Source: Domibacillus mangrovi
GTDB taxonomy: Bacteria > Bacillota > Bacilli > Bacillales > Domibacillaceae
Direction of reading: 5' to 3'
Assembly: GCF_001906925.1 (NCBI RefSeq)
Contig: NZ_MRWQ01000004.1
Coordinates: 124,001 to 188,000, forward strand
DNA length: 64,000 bases
Part shown: positions 63,210 to 64,000 of the stretch, piece by piece
Position numbering within the stretch: the stretch's first letter is position 1
Layout: the number at the start of each line of letters is the position of its first letter
The notes under the pieces: generated by a model
Seen by the model: only the letters and a program-made list of their open reading frames with translations
What the model was told of the DNA's origin: nothing
The model's database searches: none
Program-made: the position numbers and the translations under genes

Positions 63210-64000
<791 letters not shown>

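Overview
The window is chromosomal DNA from an endospore-forming, low-to-moderate GC Gram-positive bacterium of the Bacillaceae type. The evidence is spore genes (gerQ, cwlJ, an rsfA-like regulator, a pbpG-like penicillin-binding protein), bacillithiol synthesis (bshB2/yojF), frequent GTG/TTG starts behind strong AGGAGG-type ribosome sites, and a right half that follows the Bacillus subtilis order from ung to pyrG: ung, ywdI, ywdK, gerQ, cwlJ, hemQ, lipL, rsfA, ywfO, ywhC, ywhD, pbpG, speE, speB, ywiB, argS, fadF, acdA, rpoE, pyrG. The species cannot be named from this alone.

Layout. 0-9 kb: AEC transporter (cut by the window start), a diguanylate cyclase, a split ThrE-type exporter, a Nudix hydrolase next to a large PLD/SF2-helicase/DUF3427 protein (AT-rich, accessory-looking), and a YeeE/YedE sulfur transporter. 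9-19 kb: a chemoreceptor, HAD phosphatase, MFS and CDF transporters, an SLH-domain protein, D-amino-acid transaminase and an SGNH hydrolase. 19-31 kb: gdhA, a sodium symporter, purU, a second diguanylate cyclase, a Na+/H+ antiporter, a CoA-transferase/acetyl-CoA hydrolase, a LytTR regulator and a YbaK deacylase. 31-42 kb: P-loop protein, DUF915 hydrolase, AI-2E transporter, YjiH protein, ilvA, yojF-bshB2, nitroreductase, pdxK. 42-64 kb: the conserved ung-pyrG block, including polyamine synthesis (speE-speB), a fatty-acid oxidation operon (fadF, 3-hydroxyacyl-CoA dehydrogenase, acyl-CoA dehydrogenase, TetR regulator) and pyrG, cut by the window end.

The most striking unexplained signal is a dispersed intergenic repeat: eight copies (about 87-290 bp) plus one possible solo end, in both orientations and never inside a gene. 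It starts with TTTAT(C)CCGCATTAACGGGC, ends with GAAGTTTCACTTTAT, and is built from nested hairpins, one of them terminator-like. Copies differ by paired changes that keep the stems, so the folded form (RNA or cruciform) seems to be under selection or recently derived from such a form. One copy lies inside the pyrG leader between the CTP-sensing attenuator and the start codon; another lies in the divergent lytTR/ybaK region.

Other non-coding highlights: a near-perfect parS site just after ung, the pyrG reiterative-transcription attenuator with its promoter, a FadR-like palindrome inside the fadF promoter, and two genes (SGNH hydrolase, DoxX protein) that appear to start at ATA/ATC or ATT codons. 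All coordinates and motif matches were read by eye; no searches, folding or composition calculations were run.
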